A DNA stretch of 64,000 nt from Pseudorhodobacter sp. MZDSW-24AT (GTDB taxonomy: Bacteria > Pseudomonadota > Alphaproteobacteria > Rhodobacterales > Rhodobacteraceae): positions 1-64,000 of the forward strand of contig NZ_PGOI01000002.1 of NCBI RefSeq assembly GCF_002794355.1. The letters are read 5' to 3'. A program made the position numbers and the translations under genes. The notes beneath the pieces are model-generated. The model saw only the letters and a list, made by a program, of their open reading frames with translations. It ran no database searches and was not told the origin of the DNA. Below are positions 8,812-19,664 of this stretch, piece by piece (the first letter of the stretch is position 1; each line of letters starts with the position of its first letter).

Positions 8812-8845
8812 AAAACGGCCCGATCCTTGCGGATCGGGCCGTTTG
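8812..8845. terminator. Bidirectional terminator between ccm operon and acnA
   Basis: AACGGCCCGATCC and GGATCGGGCCGTTT form a 13-bp stem around TTGC. A short T-rich stretch follows on the plus strand and A residues precede the stem, so it could serve both directions. Confidence 0.6.
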
Positions 8846-8868
8846 TCTGTGTGGGGGGCCTGATCCCT

Positions 8869-8907
8869 CCCTTGCGGGGGTCTTCGCAGCGAAGACCCCC
8901 GCAAGGG
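8869..8907. repeat. Perfect 18-bp inverted repeat before acnA 3' end
   Basis: CCCTTGCGGGGGTCTTCG (8869-8886) and its exact complement (8890-8907) flank CAG. It lies 16 bp beyond the acnA stop with no T-run, so a canonical terminator is unlikely. It could be an mRNA 3'-end stabiliser or a protein-binding dyad. Confidence 0.7.
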
Positions 8908-8922
8908 CGGAAGAGCGCCGGG

Positions 8923-11697
<2,775 letters not shown>

Positions 11698-11772
11698 TTT
11701 GGGCCTCTTGGCTAGGGGATCGGGATTGGCTTAAGGTCTTGTCCGACCGGATGGGCCGGGGAATCGCTGGCT

Positions 11773-11788
11773 TTGTATACAATTGTAT
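11773..11788. promoter_or_regulatory. Overlapping palindromes between acnA and the DUF1223 gene
   Basis: TTGTATACAA (11773-11782) and ATACAATTGTAT (11777-11788) are both perfect palindromes and overlap. They lie in the 244-bp divergent region, about 75-90 bp from the acnA start and 155-170 bp from the DUF1223 start. The shape resembles GntR-family operators, but no regulator gene is adjacent. Confidence 0.4.
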
Positions 11789-11941
11789 GCCAAGAATCTA
11801 GCCCTCGTTTCTGCGAAGTTGCGGTGATCTTGTGATGATCTTGCCACGCGTTTGCCTTCTTGGGGAACTGATCTTTCCCTCGCAAAACCTTGATTGGCGG
11901 GTCAATGTCGGCGCCTGTAGAACGAAAGGGCAAGTGTAGGG

Positions 11942-12655
11942 ATGACAGACGTGACGAAGCGACAGTTGGTCAGCGCGACTTTTGGGCTATGGCTTGGCCT
12001 TTCCGGGGCAGCACTGGCGCAGACTTCGCCTGTTCTGGTTGAGCTTTACACGTCGCAGGGTTGTTCGTCCTGCCCGCCTGCCGATGCCTTTATGGAAGAG
12101 CTGGTCAAAAGCCCGGATGTGATCGCCCTGTCGCTGCATGTGGATTACTGGGATTACATCGGCTGGCGCGATACGTTTGCGAGCCCGCATTTTACCCAGC
12201 GCCAGAAGGCCTATGCCAAGGCGGTGGGCAGCCGGATGATCTATACGCCGCAGATGATTGTGGGCGGGCTGGACCGGGTGGAAGGCAATGACCCGGCGCA
12301 GGTTTCGGAAGCGATCCGCCGCCAGCAGGCCCGGGTGAGCCCGGTGCGGTTGACGGTGACGCGCGACGGCGATCAGATTTTCATTCAGGCTGAAGCCGAC
12401 CCGCCGCTGAGCGCGCCCGCGCGCATTCAGGTGGTGCGCTATCTGCCCGAGGCCACGGTGGCGATTGGCCGCGGCGAGAATGAAGGGCGCGAGGTGACCT
12501 ATACCAATATCGTCACCGATTGGCAGGCCGTGGCCGATTGGCCGGGGCAAGCGCCGCTGGAATTGACCGCGGTGGCGGCGGGGCCGGACCCTGTGGTGGT
12601 GATCGTGCAAAGCGACGGGCCCGCCGATGTGCTGGCGGCGGTGCAGTTGAAATAA
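11942..12655 (+). CDS. Secreted DUF1223 thioredoxin-like protein
   Basis: 237 residues with an N-terminal export signal ending GAALAQ near residue 27. The body starts VLVELYTSQGCSSCPPADAF, where Cys41 and Cys44 form a CxxC in a thioredoxin-like fold. The biochemical role of DUF1223 proteins is not established; a periplasmic redox function is an inference from the CxxC. The frame ends four bases before the convergent acyltransferase gene. It may share the palindromic site at 11773 with acnA. Confidence 0.85.
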   Translation: MTDVTKRQLVSATFGLWLGLSGAALAQTSPVLVELYTSQGCSSCPPADAFMEELVKSPDVIALSLHVDYWDYIGWRDTFASPHFTQRQKAYAKAVGSRMIYTPQMIVGGLDRVEGNDPAQVSEAIRRQQARVSPVRLTVTRDGDQIFIQAEADPPLSAPARIQVVRYLPEATVAIGRGENEGREVTYTNIVTDWQAVADWPGQAPLELTAVAAGPDPVVVIVQSDGPADVLAAVQLK

Positions 12656-12658
12656 GCC

Positions 12659-13540
12659 TTACGGCTTCCAGCGGCGGTGAATCCAGAACCATTGTTCCGG
12701 ATAGCGCCGGATCAAACGTTCGAGATTGTCATTCAACGCTTGCGTCATCTCTTCGGGGGTGCCGTGCGGGATCGGCGGATCGACGATGATCTGGAAGGAG
12801 AGGCCATCGGGCTGACGGATGGCATAGGTCGGGATCAGTTCGGCATCGTATTTCAAGGCCATGTCGGCGGCGGAGAGCGCGGTGAGCGCCTCTTGCCCGA
12901 AGAAGGTGAGCTTCACGCCCTTGTGCATGCGCTGATCGGGCAGGATGCCCAGCATGCCGCCCGCGCGCAGGTGCTTGAGCATCTGGCCCATCCCTGCGCG
13001 GCCGCGTTCGAACAGGGGCTGGCCGATGGTGCCGATGGCTTGCACGTAATGATCGTTGAACCACGGATTCGACATCGGGCGGTAAAGCGCGCCCAAAGGA
13101 TAGCCGCGCGCGATCAGCGCGGCGCGCACCGCATCGTAATTGCCGAAATGCCCGGTGGCGAGGATCACGGGGCGCTTGGCGGCATGGGCCGCTTCGAGTG
13201 CCGCGACACCGTCGCCGGTAAGCGGCAGTTTGGTGGTGCGCGCGATGAACTCGGCCCCCGAATAGATCTCGATCACGGTGCGGCCGATGTTTTCGGGCAC
13301 GCGGGCGACCATGCGGTCGATCTGATCGGCGGGCAGGTCTGGCAGGGTGAGGGCAAGGTTGTCGCGGATGCGCTGCGGCCAGCCGGCAAGCGGCGCCACG
13401 ATGCGCGCCATCACCCAGCCACAGAGCGGCACGCGCCAGCGGTAAGGCAAGGCGAGCAGCAGGCCGATCACCGCGCGGATGGCGCGGTCGGACAGCCATT
13501 GGGTCCATGTTCCGGTGGTATGGGCGGGCGTTTCGGTCAT
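12659..13540 (-). CDS. LpxL/HtrB-family lipid A lauroyl acyltransferase
   Basis: Probably transfers a secondary acyl chain to lipid A or a related lipid at the inner membrane. 293 residues: an N-terminal hydrophobic anchor, the HxxxxD catalytic motif in TGHFGNYDAVR near 145-155, GILPDQRMHKGV and the C-terminal PEQWFWIHRRWKP that is a hallmark of the family. The start MTETPAH at 13540 is favoured because it lies 10 bp beyond the EamA stop, suggesting an operon; a 20-codon upstream extension would overlap that gene. Confidence 0.88.
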   Translation of the reverse strand: MTETPAHTTGTWTQWLSDRAIRAVIGLLLALPYRWRVPLCGWVMARIVAPLAGWPQRIRDNLALTLPDLPADQIDRMVARVPENIGRTVIEIYSGAEFIARTTKLPLTGDGVAALEAAHAAKRPVILATGHFGNYDAVRAALIARGYPLGALYRPMSNPWFNDHYVQAIGTIGQPLFERGRAGMGQMLKHLRAGGMLGILPDQRMHKGVKLTFFGQEALTALSAADMALKYDAELIPTYAIRQPDGLSFQIIVDPPIPHGTPEEMTQALNDNLERLIRRYPEQWFWIHRRWKP

Positions 13541-13550
13541 CCGGTCCGTT

Positions 13551-14435
13551 TTACAGGCTTTTGGATGCGCCATGCACCCGGGTTTCGCGGTGCCAGACAT
13601 AGAGACCCGCCAGCACGATCACAAGCGCACCGATGATCGTCGGCAGATCCGGCACCTCGTCATAAAGGATATAGCCCCAGCCTGTGGCAAAAATCAGCCC
13701 GACATAGGCGAAAGGGGCGACGCTCCCCGCCTCGGCCAAGGTGAAGGCGCGGATCAGCGCCAGCTGGGCCACGGTGCCCAACAGACCGATGAGCGCGAAC
13801 TGTGGCCAGTCGGCCATGGGGACGGGCACCCAGACGAAGGGCAGGCTGAGGCTGGTGACGGCCATGCCAAAGAGCGCGGCAAGGATCATCGGCGTCCACG
13901 CGGTTTCATGGGGCCCAAGGCGGCGGGTGAGAAGCGCGTTGATCGAGTAGAACACCGCCGCGGCCAGAGGCAGCAGGGCGGCCGGGGTGAACACCGACAG
14001 GCCCGGGCGGATGATGATGAGCGCGCCGATCAGCGCGGCGATCACCCCCGCAAGGCGGCGTGGCCCCAGACGTTCCCCCAGAAAAAGCGCGGCCCCCAAG
14101 GTGATGAGCACCGGGTTCAGATCGCCCAAGGCAGTGGCTTCGGCCAATCCGATATAGGGCAGCGCCGAGAAAAAGCAGGCAATAGCGCCAAGCTGGCAGG
14201 CCGAGCGCACCAGATGCAGCACCGGCCATTGCGTGCGCAACATCTGCGGCAGGCGCGGCCCCAAGAGCAGCGCCACGATCAGCACCTGTCCGGCAAAACG
14301 TGCCCAGATGACCTGCGGCACCGGGTAGCGCGCGATCAGCCCCTTGGCTGCGGCATCCATGGCGGCAAAGCAGAAAATCGCAATCACCATCAGGAGAATG
14401 CCGCTTTTGGTGTCTTTCAGGCTGGGGGATGTCAT
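13551..14435 (-). CDS. EamA/DMT-family transporter
   Basis: A 294-residue inner-membrane protein with about ten hydrophobic helices arranged as two EamA repeats (roughly 10-140 and 150-285). It resembles drug/metabolite transporters and S-adenosylmethionine-type carriers such as RarD/SAM relatives. The substrate is unknown. MDAAAKGLIARYPVPQVIWARF near the first repeat is typical. It is transcribed toward the adjacent acyltransferase, with a 10-bp gap. Confidence 0.85.
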   Translation of the reverse strand: MTSPSLKDTKSGILLMVIAIFCFAAMDAAAKGLIARYPVPQVIWARFAGQVLIVALLLGPRLPQMLRTQWPVLHLVRSACQLGAIACFFSALPYIGLAEATALGDLNPVLITLGAALFLGERLGPRRLAGVIAALIGALIIIRPGLSVFTPAALLPLAAAVFYSINALLTRRLGPHETAWTPMILAALFGMAVTSLSLPFVWVPVPMADWPQFALIGLLGTVAQLALIRAFTLAEAGSVAPFAYVGLIFATGWGYILYDEVPDLPTIIGALVIVLAGLYVWHRETRVHGASKSL

Positions 14436-14507
14436 GCTGCGTCCTTTACGGGGCGGACGCTAGCCTGCGCGGATGCGGTTCACAAGCCATTGGCAGGCGG
14501 GTGCAGA

Positions 14508-15590
14508 TTACTCTTCTTCGCGGTTCATGACGATTTCCCCCGCGCCTTCGAGTTGACGGATGGTGGTGACGATGGTGGTCATCGCCTCTTCCGCGTCTTT
14601 TTCCTTGACCTTGCCCCGGCTGGCCATGTCTTCGCGCAAGGATTGCGCCATGCGTTGCGACATGTTGGCAAGGAAGAAGTCCACCGCCGGAGCCTGACTG
14701 GGCCTTGCCTGCGCGGCGGTAAAGGCGGTGACCAGAACAGCGGCGTCGACCATGCGCACGATCTTGGGGATGTCGCGCGGCATGATGCGGGCGGGGATAT
14801 GGGCGAAGGTGAAAATCGCCTTGCGCACCTGTTCGGCAAAATCGGCGTCTTCGGCATCAAGCCCGGTCAGCACGTCATCGCGGGTGGCGGCGGTGGAGAC
14901 GTTCAGGATGGCGCCGACCCGTTCCACCGGCCCCGCATCAAAGGCGCGCGCCGGCTGGGCATCGAGCTGGGCCGCCAAGGATTGGCCGATGCGGCGCACG
15001 GTTTCAGGCGCGACATTCCCGGTCATAGAGACGGCATAGGCCACGCGCCGCGCCTTTTTCCCGGGCAGGCGCCCCAGCAGTTCGGCCGCCTTGGGCACCG
15101 GCAGTTTCGACAAGATCACCGCCGCCACCTCGATGCTTTCCGCTTCGATCACCGGAAGAATGCGGTCGGCGGGCAGGATGGTCAGGCGTTCCCACGGATC
15201 GGCTGTGCCGGAGGCGCCTGCCAGACGGCGCAGGCGGCTGGCGGCCGTGGGGCTGATATGCCCGTCCATCATGGTAAGCGCGCCATCGATGCCACCGGGA
15301 AAGGACAGCCCCACCTCTTCCAATTCTTGCAGGAATTCTTCCACCACCTGCGCCAGTGTGGCGCGGTCGACCATGCGCATCTGACCGATCTGTTCGGTCA
15401 GCGCGGCCTGAAGATGATCGGGGAGCGCCGAGACAGGCAGACTGCCCCCTTCGGCCAGCATCAGGCGGACGATGATGGCGGCCTTTTCGCGCGGCGTGGG
15501 GGCGCGACGTTCGCCCGAGGTGCCGCCCAGCGAAACGGCGCGCTGCACCGGGGTGAGGCGCGCCAAGGCCTGACCAAAGCTATCCGACAT
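14508..15590 (-). CDS. fliG: Flagellar motor switch protein FliG
   Basis: C-ring protein that couples stator torque to rotor rotation. 360 residues, slightly longer than the 331 of E. coli. The N-terminal helical region (PREKAAIIVRLMLAEG) contacts FliF. The middle contains VAAVILSKLPVPKAAELLGRLP, matching the FliG ARM-type segment. The C-terminal motor domain ends with SQRMAQSLREDMASRG and EEAMTTIVTTIRQLEGAGEI. The start MSDSFGQAL at 15590 is preferred over a longer form. No other flagellar gene is in the window. A CtrA-type box lies 50 bp upstream. Confidence 0.85.
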   Translation of the reverse strand: MSDSFGQALARLTPVQRAVSLGGTSGERRAPTPREKAAIIVRLMLAEGGSLPVSALPDHLQAALTEQIGQMRMVDRATLAQVVEEFLQELEEVGLSFPGGIDGALTMMDGHISPTAASRLRRLAGASGTADPWERLTILPADRILPVIEAESIEVAAVILSKLPVPKAAELLGRLPGKKARRVAYAVSMTGNVAPETVRRIGQSLAAQLDAQPARAFDAGPVERVGAILNVSTAATRDDVLTGLDAEDADFAEQVRKAIFTFAHIPARIMPRDIPKIVRMVDAAVLVTAFTAAQARPSQAPAVDFFLANMSQRMAQSLREDMASRGKVKEKDAEEAMTTIVTTIRQLEGAGEIVMNREEE

Positions 15591-15639
15591 CCGATTCCCC
15601 GTTCTGGTGATCCTGCCGCGGCAGGCTGTCATCCCGGGG

Positions 15640-15654
15640 TTAAAGACGGATTAC
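15640..15654 (-). promoter_or_regulatory. CtrA-type box upstream of fliG
   Basis: On the minus strand it reads GTAA-TCCGTCT-TTAACC, the same GTAA-N7-TTAACC form as the box before ctrA. It is 50-64 bp upstream of the fliG start. The established CtrA consensus is TTAA-N7-TTAA(C), so it differs by one base in the first half-site. Confidence 0.55.
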
Positions 15655-15660
15655 GGGATG

Positions 15661-15822
15661 TCAGGTGGTGGGGGTGGGAATGCATTCGCCCTTGGCCTGA
15701 TCCCAAGAACTGCCTTCCTTGCAAGACGATGCGGTCACCTCTTTCATGCCCGAGCAATAGGCCATCGACATCGAGGGCAGCAGCATGAGCGCGATGACGG
15801 CGGTGGTGATTTTGGTCTTCAT
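15661..15822 (-). CDS. Small secreted cysteine-containing protein
   Basis: 53 residues: signal peptide (MKTKITTAVIALMLLPSMSMA), then a mature part of about 32 residues with three Cys: YCSGMKEVTASSCKEG and WDQAKGECIP. The C..C...WD....C spacing is reminiscent of small chitin-binding (CBM14-like) modules, but this is an inference. Ribosome site GGGAAGGA precedes the ATG. It lies between purB and fliG on the same strand. No function can be assigned. Confidence 0.7.
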   Translation of the reverse strand: MKTKITTAVIALMLLPSMSMAYCSGMKEVTASSCKEGSSWDQAKGECIPTPTT

Positions 15823-15893
15823 CAGTCGTCCTTCCCTTGATTGGTTTCCGTAGGGGAAGGGTAGCACGGCGCGCGCCAATTCAAGCAGGCTTT

Positions 15894-15917
15894 CCGGCGG
15901 CCCGGGCGGGCCGCCGG
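15894..15917 (-). terminator. Possible hairpin terminator after purB
   Basis: CCGGCGGCCCG and CGGGCCGCCGG pair around a two-base loop, 12 bp beyond the purB stop. There is no T-run on the minus strand, so intrinsic termination is uncertain. Confidence 0.35.
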
Positions 15918-15928
15918 TCACGCTTTCG

Positions 15929-17233
15929 TTACGCGCCGAACACGCGGGCGAAAATCGTGTCGACATGCTTGGTGTGATAGCCAAGGTCGAACTTCTCTTC
16001 GATCTGCTCGGGTGTCAGGGCGGCCAACACCTCGGCGTCATTCAGCAATTCTGTTTTGAAGTCAGCGCCTTGTTCCCAAACCTTCATGGCGTTTCTTTGC
16101 ACCAGACGATAGCTGTCTTCGCGCGACACGCCGGCTTGGGTCAGCGCCAGCAGCACCCGCTGGCTCATCACCAGACCGCGGAACTTGTTCATGTTCTGCA
16201 TCATGTTTTCGGGGTAAACCACGAGCTTTTCAACAACTCCGGCCAAACGGTGCAGCGCGAAATCCAGCGTGATGGTGGCATCCGGCCCGATGGCGCGTTC
16301 CACCGACGAATGGCTGATGTCACGCTCATGCCACAGCGCCACATTCTCCATCGCGGGCACCACCGCCATGCGCACCAGCCGGGCAAGCCCCGTGAGATTC
16401 TCGGTGAGCACCGGGTTGCGCTTGTGCGGCATCGCGCTGGAGCCTTTCTGGCCGGGGCTGAAATACTCTTCCGCCTCCAGCACCTCGGTGCGCTGCATGT
16501 GGCGGAATTCGGTGGCGATGTTCTCGATGCTTGAGGCGATCACGCCGAGCGTGGCAAAGAACATCGCATGGCGGTCGCGCGGGATCACTTGCGTCGAAAT
16601 CGGCTCGGGCGTCAGGCCAAGCTGCGCGCAGACATGCTCTTCCACCCGCGGGTCGATGTTGGCAAAGGTGCCGACCGCGCCGGAAATTGCCCCCGTGGCC
16701 ACTTCGGCCCGCGCATTCACCAGACGCGCCCGGCCGCGCGCCATCTCGGCATAAAAGCGCGCGAAGGTCAGGCCCATGGTGGTGGGTTCGGCATGGATGC
16801 CGTGGCTGCGGCCAATGCGCACCGTGTCCTTGTGCTCATAGGCGCGGGCCTTCAGCGCGGCCAGCACCCGGTCCATCCCGGCCAGAAGCAGATCGGCCGC
16901 GCGCACCAGCTGCACGTTCAGCGTGGTGTCGAGCACATCGGAACTGGTCATCCCCTGATGCACGAAGCGCGCATCCTCGCTGCCGATATGCTCGGCCAGA
17001 TGGGTCAGAAAGGCGATCACGTCATGTTTGGTCACCGCCTCGATCGCGTCGATGCGGGCCACGTCGAATTCCACATCCTTGGCGCGCCAGACCGCTTCGG
17101 CATTGGCGCGCGGGATCACGCCCAGATCGGCCATGGCATCGCAGGCATGCGCCTCGATCTCATACCAGATGCGGAATTTCGTGGCCGGAGACCAGAGGGC
17201 AACCATCTCGGGGCGGGAATAACGCGGGATCAT
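15929..17233 (-). CDS. purB: Adenylosuccinate lyase
   Basis: Two steps of purine synthesis: SAICAR to AICAR, and adenylosuccinate to AMP, each releasing fumarate. The 434-residue protein is of the shorter (B. subtilis-like) class. The fumarase/lyase superfamily signature GSSAMPHKRNP is visible near 265, with VHQGMTSSDVLDT near 85 and GRSHGIHAEP near 140 carrying catalytic residues. The start MIPRYSRPEM at 17233 is the usual family start. purL is also in this window but 40 kb away. Confidence 0.97.
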   Translation of the reverse strand: MIPRYSRPEMVALWSPATKFRIWYEIEAHACDAMADLGVIPRANAEAVWRAKDVEFDVARIDAIEAVTKHDVIAFLTHLAEHIGSEDARFVHQGMTSSDVLDTTLNVQLVRAADLLLAGMDRVLAALKARAYEHKDTVRIGRSHGIHAEPTTMGLTFARFYAEMARGRARLVNARAEVATGAISGAVGTFANIDPRVEEHVCAQLGLTPEPISTQVIPRDRHAMFFATLGVIASSIENIATEFRHMQRTEVLEAEEYFSPGQKGSSAMPHKRNPVLTENLTGLARLVRMAVVPAMENVALWHERDISHSSVERAIGPDATITLDFALHRLAGVVEKLVVYPENMMQNMNKFRGLVMSQRVLLALTQAGVSREDSYRLVQRNAMKVWEQGADFKTELLNDAEVLAALTPEQIEEKFDLGYHTKHVDTIFARVFGA

Positions 17234-17311
17234 CACGAACCTATCATTGGAAAGGGGGTGCGCGGCCCCCTTAGACTGCGCAGCACAGTGACGCAAGGCA
17301 AAGGGGACCGG

Positions 17312-17635
17312 ATGCTGCGTTTAGGGGTGCTGATCATGCTGTGGCCGGGGGTGGCGCTGGCCGAAGGTTGGCAAAAGCTGTCCGGCGATCAGATCAGCGA
17401 TGCCCTTGCCGCGCGGGTGGTGGTGTTTCCCGAAGGGGTGGCGCAGTATTTCCTTGAAGATGGCCGCACCATCCGGGCCGGGTCTTGGGGGGAATGGCGC
17501 GTCGATGACAACCGCTATTGCGAAAGCTGGTCGGGCAAGCGCCCGATCTGCGCCGAGGTTGACAGCGACGGCAGCGATCTGCGCTTTCGCGAAGAAAGCG
17601 GTTTCGTGCGGGCAGGGCGCTACGGCGACCTATAG
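17312..17635 (+). CDS. Small secreted protein of unknown function
   Basis: 107 residues: a signal peptide (MLRLGVLIMLWPGVALA), then a soluble part with two Cys (RYCESW and PICAEV) and many aromatic and acidic residues. It begins GWQKLSGDQISDALAARVV. The pattern (LSGDQI, YFLEDGRT, GEWRVDDNRYC) resembles small periplasmic DUF995-type proteins, but I am not certain. Its last six bases overlap the convergent GNAT gene. Confidence 0.7.
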   Translation: MLRLGVLIMLWPGVALAEGWQKLSGDQISDALAARVVVFPEGVAQYFLEDGRTIRAGSWGEWRVDDNRYCESWSGKRPICAEVDSDGSDLRFREESGFVRAGRYGDL

Positions 17636-18082
17636 GGTCAGGCGATAGCGGATGTGGCCATCCTCGGCGCAGAAGCTGTCATAAAGCCGCCGGGCCTCGG
17701 CATTGTCGCGCGCCGTATTCCAATAGAGCCGGTGCCAGCCGCGCGCGCGGCCGATGGCGATCAGATCGCCGATCAGCGCCCGCCCCACGCCGCGCCCGCG
17801 TGCCTCTGGCGCGACAAACAGATCCTCGAGATAGACATCATCCCCTGCCACCCAAGTGGAACAATGCGGGTGGTGAATGGCAAAGCCCAGCGCGGTCGCC
17901 CCGTCAAAGGCCATCCGACAGGTCATCAGATGCGCCGGATCCACGATCCGCGCCCAGGTCGCCGCCGTCACCGCCGGGTCAAGCTGCACCCCGTAATAGC
18001 CCAGAAACCCGTCCCAAAGCCGATGCCAGGCGGGCGAATCCCGCGCCTCTGCCGTTCTGATCTGCACACTTGTTTCGTTCAT
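17630..18082 (-). CDS. GNAT-family N-acetyltransferase
   Basis: Acetyl-CoA-dependent acyl transfer to an unknown amine. The 150-residue single GNAT domain has the acetyl-CoA pyrophosphate loop VAPEARGRGVGRALI near 90-104 and the C-terminal WNTARDNAEARRLYDSF near 120-136. The start codon (18082) is contributed by the end of hairpin-element copy C: the GAACAG-ATGAA stretch supplies the ATG. Upstream on the same strand is the M20 peptidase gene. Confidence 0.88.
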   Translation of the reverse strand: MNETSVQIRTAEARDSPAWHRLWDGFLGYYGVQLDPAVTAATWARIVDPAHLMTCRMAFDGATALGFAIHHPHCSTWVAGDDVYLEDLFVAPEARGRGVGRALIGDLIAIGRARGWHRLYWNTARDNAEARRLYDSFCAEDGHIRYRLTL

Positions 18083-18132
18083 CTGTTCACAAATATCCTC
18101 GGGGGGTCCGGGGGGCAGACAGCCCCCCGGCC
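18077..18132 (-). repeat. Dispersed hairpin element, copy C
   Basis: On the minus strand: a 7-bp stem GGGGGGC/GCCCCCC with loop TGTCT (18110-18128), then GGACCCCCCGAGGATATTT, GTGAACAGA and TGAACG. It lies between the M20 peptidase stop and the GNAT gene, and its last bases supply the GNAT start codon. The loop is identical to copy A, while the third stem pair differs (G-C against A-T). Confidence 0.8.
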
Positions 18133-18158
18133 TTTCCGCCAGCGCGACGCCCGCCGCG

Positions 18159-19529
18159 TCAGGCCAGTTTCGCCAGCACCCGTGCCCAAGAGCGGATGCC
18201 CTTGTGAAAACTTTCCAGATCGTATTTCTCGTTCGGACTGTGGATCAGGTCATCATCGCGGCCAAAGCCGATCAGCATGGCGTCCATGTCCAGATAGGTC
18301 TTGAAATAGCCCGCGATCGGGATCGAGCCGCCGCAGCCGACAAAGGCGGCGGGTTTGCCCCATTCTTCGGTCAGCGCCTGCCGCGCGGCGTCAAAGGCGG
18401 GGGCCTCGACTGACATCACGCCTGCGGGGCTGTTGCCATGGCCGTGGAACTCCACCCGGCAATCAGGGGGCAGTTGCGCCTCGACCCAAGCGCGGAAATG
18501 GGTGCGCAAGCCATCGGGGTCTTGGCCCGCCACCAGACGGAACGACACCTTGGCATGCGCCTGCGCGGGCAGCACCGTCTTGAAGCCTTGGCCGGTGTAG
18601 CCGCCCCAGATGCCGTTGATCTCGGCGGTGGGGCGCGACCACAGCATCTCGAGCGGGGTGCGGTCCTGCTCGCCTGCCGGGACCGACAGGCCGACATCGC
18701 CCAAGAACTTGCCGTGGTCAAAGGCGAGCGCCTGCCACTGCGCGCGGATGGCGTCGGGCAATTCCTGCACGCCGTCGTAGAAATGCGGGACGGTGACCCG
18801 GCCTTGATCGTCATGCAGGTTGCCAAGGATTTTCGTCAGCACCCGGATCGGGTTGATGGCGGCGCCGCCATACATGCCCGAGTGCAGGTCCTTGTCCGGC
18901 CCGTGCAGCGTGATCTCTTCGCCCAAGAGCCCGCGCAGCATGGTGACGATGGCGGGGGTGGTGTCTTCGAACATCCCGGTGTCGCAGATCAGCGCGATAT
19001 CGGCTTTCAGCTCGGCGGCATTGTCCTGCATGAAGGGGATCAGGCTGGGCGAGCCGGATTCCTCTTCGCCTTCCAGAAAGATCGTGAGCTTGCCGGGCAG
19101 GGTGCCATGCACCGCTTTCCACGCGCGGCAGGCTTCGATGAAGGTCATCAGCTGGCCCTTGTCATCGGCCGAGCCGCGGCCACGGATCACGCGGCCTTTT
19201 GCGGTGTCCTGCACCTGCGGATCAAAGGGGTCGCGGTCCCACAGGTCGAGCGGGTCGACGGGTTGCACATCGTAATGGCCGTAGAACAGCAGGTGTTTGT
19301 CGCCGGTGCCGCCATGCGCGACCACCATCGGATGGCCGGGGGTGGCGCGGCTTGAGGCGTCAAAGCCAAGGCTGTTCAGTTCGGCCACCAGCCAATCGGC
19401 GGCGCGGGCGCAATCGGCCTTGTAGGCGGGATCGGTCGAGATCGAGGGGATGCGCAGCAGATCGAGCAGCCGGTCCAGCGACTGATCCAGATCGGCGTCG
19501 ATGCGGGCAAGGACTGTGTCCAAAGACAT
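18159..19529 (-). CDS. M20-family metallopeptidase (dipeptidase)
   Basis: Di-zinc peptidase, likely a cytoplasmic dipeptidase that recycles peptides. 456 residues. Metal and catalytic motifs: FYGHYDVQPVDP near 82, RGSADDKGQL near 118, LEGEEESGSPS near 150 with the catalytic Glu, and a final metal-binding His in DDLIHSPNEKYD near 430. The dimerisation (lid) domain spans about 200-340 and contains KDLHSGMYGG. It starts MSLDTVLARI. Confidence 0.92.
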   Translation of the reverse strand: MSLDTVLARIDADLDQSLDRLLDLLRIPSISTDPAYKADCARAADWLVAELNSLGFDASSRATPGHPMVVAHGGTGDKHLLFYGHYDVQPVDPLDLWDRDPFDPQVQDTAKGRVIRGRGSADDKGQLMTFIEACRAWKAVHGTLPGKLTIFLEGEEESGSPSLIPFMQDNAAELKADIALICDTGMFEDTTPAIVTMLRGLLGEEITLHGPDKDLHSGMYGGAAINPIRVLTKILGNLHDDQGRVTVPHFYDGVQELPDAIRAQWQALAFDHGKFLGDVGLSVPAGEQDRTPLEMLWSRPTAEINGIWGGYTGQGFKTVLPAQAHAKVSFRLVAGQDPDGLRTHFRAWVEAQLPPDCRVEFHGHGNSPAGVMSVEAPAFDAARQALTEEWGKPAAFVGCGGSIPIAGYFKTYLDMDAMLIGFGRDDDLIHSPNEKYDLESFHKGIRSWARVLAKLA

Positions 19530-19664
19530 GATTTCTTTCGCTTCTCTAAAGAAAGTGAATGGTTGACCGACCGTAACAGGATGCGGGGCACTGTCCAGAG
19601 GGCTGCGCTTGCGCTACATCGGGGCCAAGGGAAAGAAGATGCCGCACAGGCAAAAGGAGGACAC

